Source: Paenibacillus profundus (GTDB taxonomy: Bacteria > Bacillota > Bacilli > Paenibacillales > Paenibacillaceae). Taken from it: a stretch of DNA of 64,000 bases. Of this stretch, positions 60,583 through 64,000 are shown one piece after another; within the stretch, counting starts at the first letter, position 1, and each line of letters opens with the position of its first letter. The position numbers were made by a program, and so were the translations under genes. The stretch spans positions 1 to 64,000 of the forward strand of contig NZ_JAJNBZ010000023.1 of NCBI RefSeq assembly GCF_021369635.1, written 5' to 3'. The notes under the pieces are model-generated. The model had not been told where the DNA came from, searched no databases, and saw only the letters and a list, made by a program, of their open reading frames with translations.

Positions 60583-60676
60583 TCTTGGTTGCCGGTATAG
60601 TTCGATGTGTGAGCAGTCAGACAATTCCAGCGCCTCCGCCTCGAGACCGAGATCAACTTCCACCCCCCGCCGCTAG
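58802..60676 (+). CDS. Transposase of the IS1182-type element
   Basis: DDE transposase. TTG at 58802 is chosen (GGAAAGGG 8 bases upstream, FLRNLTTTTEQYTMQQ), giving 624 residues; ATG at 58838 (MQQKLSLEDIEW) is the alternative. N-terminal DUF772-like domain (DNKQAQMILDLEMYIPAHHV, then GRSSYHPKMMLKVILYGYSQ), catalytic core with YFLDGTKIEANAGKY, VADADYGSEENYLYA and the C-terminal DDE Glu in KVEVESVFGHIKGNRSFRRF (VESVFGHIKG), and a Cys knuckle CEDCSGCPFKASC. The frame passes through the right terminal repeat and ends 94 bases outside the IS, adding about 31 foreign residues. A hairpin at 60513-60552 lies inside the gene end. Confidence 0.9.
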   Translation: MRNLTTTTEQYTMQQKLSLEDIEWKTVAKRDLAPTFKAYDNKQAQMILDLEMYIPAHHVARVIDEMIEAIPDQQLFAHYTGGGRSSYHPKMMLKVILYGYSQKVYSCRGIEKLLRENIPAMWLAAMQQPDFRTLNDFRGVRLKSLMDELFETMIQKLIADHYITMENYFLDGTKIEANAGKYSFVWKKSTLRFEEKLKEKVQATLAHIHTLTQQEASEYAAAEPDEFPAKLEKAAVVLEEKVEELTEQIAAATGSEERKSLRKERSVLKQPLKQIREDFLPRFTKYEQQKACFGDRNSYSKTDSDATFMRMKEDHMKNGQLKPGYNVQMATENQFILFYSLHQRPTDTRCFIPHMEQLAASSLPFPKTVVADADYGSEENYLYAMGEEKEPRFDFLIPYGNYMKEKTRRYKKDIRHASNWTYDEHDDRFICPNGRYVRFKKYQMKKNASGLEQSFKIYECEDCSGCPFKASCTKAKGNRKVHWNTVWEELKAKAKKALEDDEKSAIYALRKVEVESVFGHIKGNRSFRRFSLRGQDKVHTEFGIVALAHNLLKVAGIRLTAFLKKRQHKKSWAENITLFHPTFYFGDLLDSPFFLGCRYSSMCEQSDNSSASASRPRSTSTPRR

Positions 60677-60743
60677 CGCAAGGACGAGACTTCGCGTACA
60701 CTGAAGTTACAAGGTTGAAGTATAACGGAAACGAGGGGTAACT

Positions 60744-61781
60744 ATGGGTGATCAACATCGCGGACGGTGGATAGGAGGGCTTGTTCTCATTGCCATCGGT
60801 GTCTTTTTCATGCTGAATCAGCTAGGTTTCATCGATATGAATATCGGAGAGCTTTTTCGTACCTACTGGCCGCTTATCTTAATTGTTACGGGGCTGAACG
60901 CATTGCTCCATGGCGGATTCTGGGGACTGATTTTGCTAGGTATCGGCGGCTATTTCCAACTGACCAACTTGGGTTACTTGTACATGTCACCCGGTGAATT
61001 TTTCAAGCTTTTATTCCCGCTTATTATTGTTCTCGTCGGAGTAAGCATGCTCTTCAAGCCGAGAAAACATGTGGATAAATGGAAGAACAAGCAGAAGAAG
61101 AAGGGCGACTGGAACGACGGCAACTGGGGTGGGGGTTATGACCCGCATTACAGTGAACCGCAGCCGTTGGATGATGATTTCGACAAGAAGTTCAACAAAG
61201 AGTTCAATAAGGATTTTGACAAGGATTTTAACAACAATGATTTCAACAAAGGCTTTAACAAAGGCTTTAACAAAGACTTTAACAAAGACTTCAACAAAGA
61301 CTATGATAAGAATATGGACTATGATCCGTCTATGAAGGGAGAACCCTCGTACTCGGGGTCAATTCCTCCACCGCCTATGGGCTCATCTGGAGGCAAACGG
61401 CGAACGGTGAATAAATCCGGATTTATCGGAGATATTCATCTGGGCAGCGACTATTGGGAACTGGAACCGATGAACATTTCTCACTTTATTGGCGACACTG
61501 TGCTTGATCTGACGAAGGCGCAGGTGCCGTACGGAGAAACGAAGGTGAATGTCTCCTCTTTCATCGGCGACGTTAAGGTGTATGTGCCCAATGATATGGA
61601 TTTGGGTGTCGTCGTCACATCGAGCTCTTTCTTGGGTGATGTGAAAGTATTTGGCCGCGAGAAGGATGGTTTTATTAACAATTTGCAGGTGGAGACGCCG
61701 TACTTCTATGAAGCTGGGAAAAAAGTCCGTATCGTCGTCAGCACGTTCATCGGCGATGTGAAGGTGATGAGAGTGGGGTAA
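60744..61781 (+). CDS. liaF: LiaF-like membrane regulator with an Asn/Lys/Asp/Phe repeat linker
   Basis: Negative regulator of the LiaRS cell-envelope stress system. It has 345 residues; ACGAGGGG lies 6 bases before the ATG. Four membrane segments lie at about 10-27, 38-57, 58-76 and 84-103. Residues 145-190 are a repetitive polar linker built from F-N-K-D/E/G-F units, about ten in a row, absent from B. subtilis LiaF. The C-terminal domain (222-345) has five turns of [FL]-[IL]-G-D, for example SGFIGDIHLG, SSFIGDVKVYV, STFIGDVKVM, as in the beta-helix of LiaF. It is followed directly by liaS and liaR. The IS ends 160 bases upstream. Confidence 0.88.
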   Translation: MGDQHRGRWIGGLVLIAIGVFFMLNQLGFIDMNIGELFRTYWPLILIVTGLNALLHGGFWGLILLGIGGYFQLTNLGYLYMSPGEFFKLLFPLIIVLVGVSMLFKPRKHVDKWKNKQKKKGDWNDGNWGGGYDPHYSEPQPLDDDFDKKFNKEFNKDFDKDFNNNDFNKGFNKGFNKDFNKDFNKDYDKNMDYDPSMKGEPSYSGSIPPPPMGSSGGKRRTVNKSGFIGDIHLGSDYWELEPMNISHFIGDTVLDLTKAQVPYGETKVNVSSFIGDVKVYVPNDMDLGVVVTSSSFLGDVKVFGREKDGFINNLQVETPYFYEAGKKVRIVVSTFIGDVKVMRVG

Positions 61782-61788
61782 CGCAATC

Positions 61789-62883
61789 ATGCTGTCACGG
61801 TGGTTCCGAAGTTCAAAAAGTGTAAAATGGGAGCTGCTCCTTACCTTTGTCATCTCGGGCTGCATTATTATGAGCGTTTTCTGGATTGGACTCGTATACG
61901 GCGGCACGTGGTATCAAGGCATGAACTGGTGGCTGTTCGGAATTTCGACTGTCATTATCGTGTCAATCATTATGGGGTATGTGGCAGGAGTGCGGCTGCA
62001 GCGGCGCTTGGATGTGCTTCACATCAGCATGATGCAGGTATTGAAAGGGAACTGGTCTGAACGGATTCCGCTTGGGGACGATGCGTCATTCGATCGTCTG
62101 TATGAGGATTTTAATACGATGGTGGGGGCCATGGAGCAGAAGCTTCGCATTTTGCAAAAGCTGTCCGAGCAGCAAGTGATGGATCGGGAGCGGGAATGCG
62201 AAGCGGTCGTATTGGAGGAGCGCCGGCGGCTGGCGAGGGATTTGCATGATACAGTCAGCCAGCAGCTCTTCGCGCTGCATATGGCCTCCTCTTCATTGCC
62301 CAAAGTGATGGAAATGGACATGGATCGGGCGCGTCAAGTGGTGGAACATCTGATTCAGATGTCGCATACGGCTCAAAGGCAAATGCGCGGCTTAATCGCT
62401 CAGCTGCGCCCGCTTGAGTTGGATGGCCGCACACTGCAGGAGGCGCTTGAGCGTTGGTTCCCTGATTATTGCCGGCAGAATGGGCTGCAGGGCAAGATTG
62501 ATATTGAACTGAATTATGAATTGTCTGAAGCGAAGGAGCATCAATGCTTCCTTATGATCCAGGAAGCGATGGCGAATGTCGTGAAGCATGCGCAGGCGAA
62601 GCAGGTTACGCTGACGCTGCAGGAGACGCCGAATCAAGTGATTTTATCGGTCGGAGATGATGGCAAGGGCTTCGATCAGAAGAGCGCATCTTTTAAAGCC
62701 GGGAGCTATGGATTGACGACAATGCGTGAACGGGTCGACAAGCTGGGCGGCCATATGGATTTGATAAGCCGGCCTGGTGCGGGAACGACGATTCGGGTGC
62801 ATATTCCGATATTCGAACATGAGGAGACCAAGGAAGCGCAGGAGCAATCCGAGGATTCTTCTTCTGCAGCGGACCGTGCATAG
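61789..62883 (+). CDS. liaS: Sensor histidine kinase LiaS
   Basis: Membrane kinase of 364 residues of the NarL-partner type (HisKA_3). Two membrane helices (about 15-37 and 45-68) flank a very short outside loop, so it is an intramembrane-sensing kinase. A HAMP-like segment (70-120) and coiled coil follow, then RRLARDLHDTVSQQLFALHM with the phosphorylated His in DLHDTV. The ATPase has MIQEAMANVVKHAQAKQVTL (N box), GDDGKGFD and GSYGLTTMRERV. The ATG lies 8 bases after the liaF stop. Together with LiaF it senses agents acting on the lipid II cycle. Confidence 0.93.
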   Translation: MLSRWFRSSKSVKWELLLTFVISGCIIMSVFWIGLVYGGTWYQGMNWWLFGISTVIIVSIIMGYVAGVRLQRRLDVLHISMMQVLKGNWSERIPLGDDASFDRLYEDFNTMVGAMEQKLRILQKLSEQQVMDRERECEAVVLEERRRLARDLHDTVSQQLFALHMASSSLPKVMEMDMDRARQVVEHLIQMSHTAQRQMRGLIAQLRPLELDGRTLQEALERWFPDYCRQNGLQGKIDIELNYELSEAKEHQCFLMIQEAMANVVKHAQAKQVTLTLQETPNQVILSVGDDGKGFDQKSASFKAGSYGLTTMRERVDKLGGHMDLISRPGAGTTIRVHIPIFEHEETKEAQEQSEDSSSAADRA

Positions 62884-62910
62884 ATGGTAGAAGAGACGGG
62901 GGGACAGCCG

Positions 62911-63576
62911 ATGGGAGACCGGATGACGGTATTTCTCGTGGACGATCATGAGATGGTAAGACTGGGGCTTAGAACGTATTTAATGCTGGATCCGAGTATT
63001 GACGTATTGGGCGAGGCCAGTGGAGGCGTTGAAGCGATTCAAGCCATACAAGCGATGGCTGCCCGCGAGGAGCCGGTGCCTGATTTGGTCTTGATGGACT
63101 TAATGATGCCGGATATGAACGGAGTAGAAGCGACGCGGGAGTTGATTGCTTCATTTCCGGAATTGAAGATTGTTATGCTGACGAGCTTTATGGAAGATGA
63201 GCAGGTCGTCGAAGCGATTCAAGCCGGTGCCGTCAGCTATGTGTTGAAGACGGTATCTGCTGAGGAGCTCGTTTACGCGCTTCGCGGGGCTTCGAAGGGA
63301 ATGCCTGTGATGAGCGGAGAAGTGTCACAAGCGCTGACCCGCGGATTACGTAAACGCGCTGCACAGCCGGACGATGAGGGCTTGACCGAACGGGAGAAGG
63401 AAGTGCTGCTTCTTATTGCAGACGGAAAGGCGAACAAAGATATTTCCGAGGAACTTCATATTAGCATCAAGACGGTGAAGACGCACGTATCCAATCTATT
63501 AATGAAATGCGAGCTGCAGGATCGCACTCAGCTTGCCGTCTTCGCCCACCGCAACGGATGGGTTAAAAGTGGATGA
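62911..63576 (+). CDS. liaR: Response regulator LiaR (NarL family)
   Basis: Response regulator of 221 residues; ATG at 62911 with GGGGGG upstream (an ATG at 62884 abutting the liaS stop is possible). The receiver domain has VDDHEMVRLGLRTYLM, phospho-acceptor Asp in LVLMDLMMPDMNGVEA, MLTSF and YVLKTVSAEEL. The C-terminal GerE/LuxR helix-turn-helix reads LTEREKEVLLLIADGKANKD and ISIKTVKTHVSNLLMK. It forms the output of liaFSR; its target operon (for example a phage-shock-protein homologue) is not in the window. Confidence 0.95.
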   Translation: MGDRMTVFLVDDHEMVRLGLRTYLMLDPSIDVLGEASGGVEAIQAIQAMAAREEPVPDLVLMDLMMPDMNGVEATRELIASFPELKIVMLTSFMEDEQVVEAIQAGAVSYVLKTVSAEELVYALRGASKGMPVMSGEVSQALTRGLRKRAAQPDDEGLTEREKEVLLLIADGKANKDISEELHISIKTVKTHVSNLLMKCELQDRTQLAVFAHRNGWVKSG

Positions 63577-63611
63577 CTTCGTCTATCCTATGTAACAGAG
63601 GGGGTAATGCC

Positions 63612-64000
63612 ATGCAGCTGTTACAGGGGAAGATGACAGGACGAAAATATGATACGAATGAACTTGTGAGGGAACTGGGGCCGCTTGGCTTCAGCATCGG
63701 CGGCAATTGGGATTATGCAGGCGGCAGCTTCGACTGCGCGCTGAACGACGAGCAAACGGTGTGGCTCAGGCTGCCTTTCCATGCGGTGAATGGCACTTTC
63801 GATGCTGACTCCGCTGAAACGGTCCTTGTCCAATTAGAGCGGCCGTATGTGTTGAAGCATCAGTATCAGACTGGAAATGATCCATCGGCGGATGCGCAGT
63901 TGTTCGGCAGTCTCGTTAACCAGTTTCAATCGCCGACAGATAAGGATGCTTCGCTGCAGGAAGAGGAGTTGAAGCTTGCCCGAGCAAAGCTTGACGAAGC
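63612..64000 (+). CDS. YugN-like protein, cut by the window end
   Basis: ATG at 63612 with AGAGGGGG 8 bases upstream; the frame is open to base 64000, giving 129 residues so far. The sequence ELVRELGPLGFSIGGNWDYA, then LNDEQTVWLRLPFHAVNGTF and LVQLERPYVLKHQYQTGND follows the YugN-like family (a strand-rich fold with W-D-Y, L-R-L-P-F and V-L-K-H-x-Y). The tail from about 100 is helical and charged and may be an extension. Function unknown. It lies 35 bases after liaR, but a functional link is not implied. Confidence 0.8.
   Translation, partial: MQLLQGKMTGRKYDTNELVRELGPLGFSIGGNWDYAGGSFDCALNDEQTVWLRLPFHAVNGTFDADSAETVLVQLERPYVLKHQYQTGNDPSADAQLFGSLVNQFQSPTDKDASLQEEELKLARAKLDE

Noticed and set aside
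58640-60590. Target-site duplication of the IS
   Set aside because: The flanks next to the A5/T6 borders show no convincing short direct repeat.

Overview
The window looks like a chromosomal segment of a spore-forming Bacillota, most likely Paenibacillus or a close relative. Supporting signs are: spore genes (gamma-type SASP, two CotF-like coat proteins, YtxC, a Spo0E-like phosphatase); T-box leaders before pheST and thrS; an S-box (SAM-I) riboswitch before a metA-metI-metC operon; a futalosine-pathway menaquinone gene (mqnC); strong AGGAGG-type ribosome sites with frequent TTG/GTG starts; and a LiaFSR system. I see no rRNA, tRNA, CRISPR array or prophage block.

Layout. 1-900: 3' end of a transposase and a small exported-protein gene broken by a frameshift. 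900-5500: glpF-glpK (minus strand) and an AzgA-type purine permease. 6250-10200: a minus-strand gluconeogenic operon of GapB-type GAPDH, an SR1P-like peptide and pyruvate phosphate dikinase, with overlapping genes. 10380-14390: T-box, pheS, pheT. 14416-15905: a peptide-pheromone cassette (HTH-TPR receptor, with a 35-residue pre-peptide overlapping its stop codon by ATGA). 16239-23340: the zapA-cvpA-mutS2 neighbourhood, in which ZapA is fused to a coiled coil of about 890 residues, and a cupredoxin lipoprotein and a holin-like gene lie on the opposite strand. 23340-27190: small membrane and zinc-ribbon proteins, an MFS transporter and two coat proteins. 27338-29510: alaR-alaT-like pair and a Spo0E-like gene. 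29560-33760: lipoprotein, CobU-like P-loop protein, PduO-type adenosyltransferase, RluA, ArsC/Spx-like protein and 5'-3' exonuclease. 34500-37150: DUF3055, HRDC protein, CorA. 37586-41400: SAM riboswitch and methionine operon. 41580-46590: mqnC and a secreted collagenase. 46836-50320: ytxC, T-box, thrS. 50571-57290: secreted M1 peptidase, amt, and an MDR transporter with its PadR regulator and an evident operator. 57352-58609: 3D-domain protein and gamma SASP. 58644-60582: complete IS1182-type element. 60744-63576: liaF-liaS-liaR. 63612-end: a yugN-like gene cut by the window end.

Three families of dispersed sequence are visible. First, a short hairpin with a conserved CAACCTC 3' flank lies just upstream of the start sites of four unrelated genes (pheT, the zinc-ribbon gene, the MFS gene, the ArsC/Spx gene), always in the same orientation. 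Second, a diverged element of about 200 bp occurs at 3635, 26065 and 42840. Third, an inverted pair of elements of about 230 bp lies at 5895 and 33955, one copy carrying a small ORF with a good ribosome site.

The strongest candidates for new biology are the receptor/pheromone cassette, the giant ZapA coiled coil with tryptophan at every seventh residue over ten consecutive heptads, the gapB-SR1P-ppdK operon and the CAACCTC hairpin family. All statements rest on reading the sequence; no database search was run.
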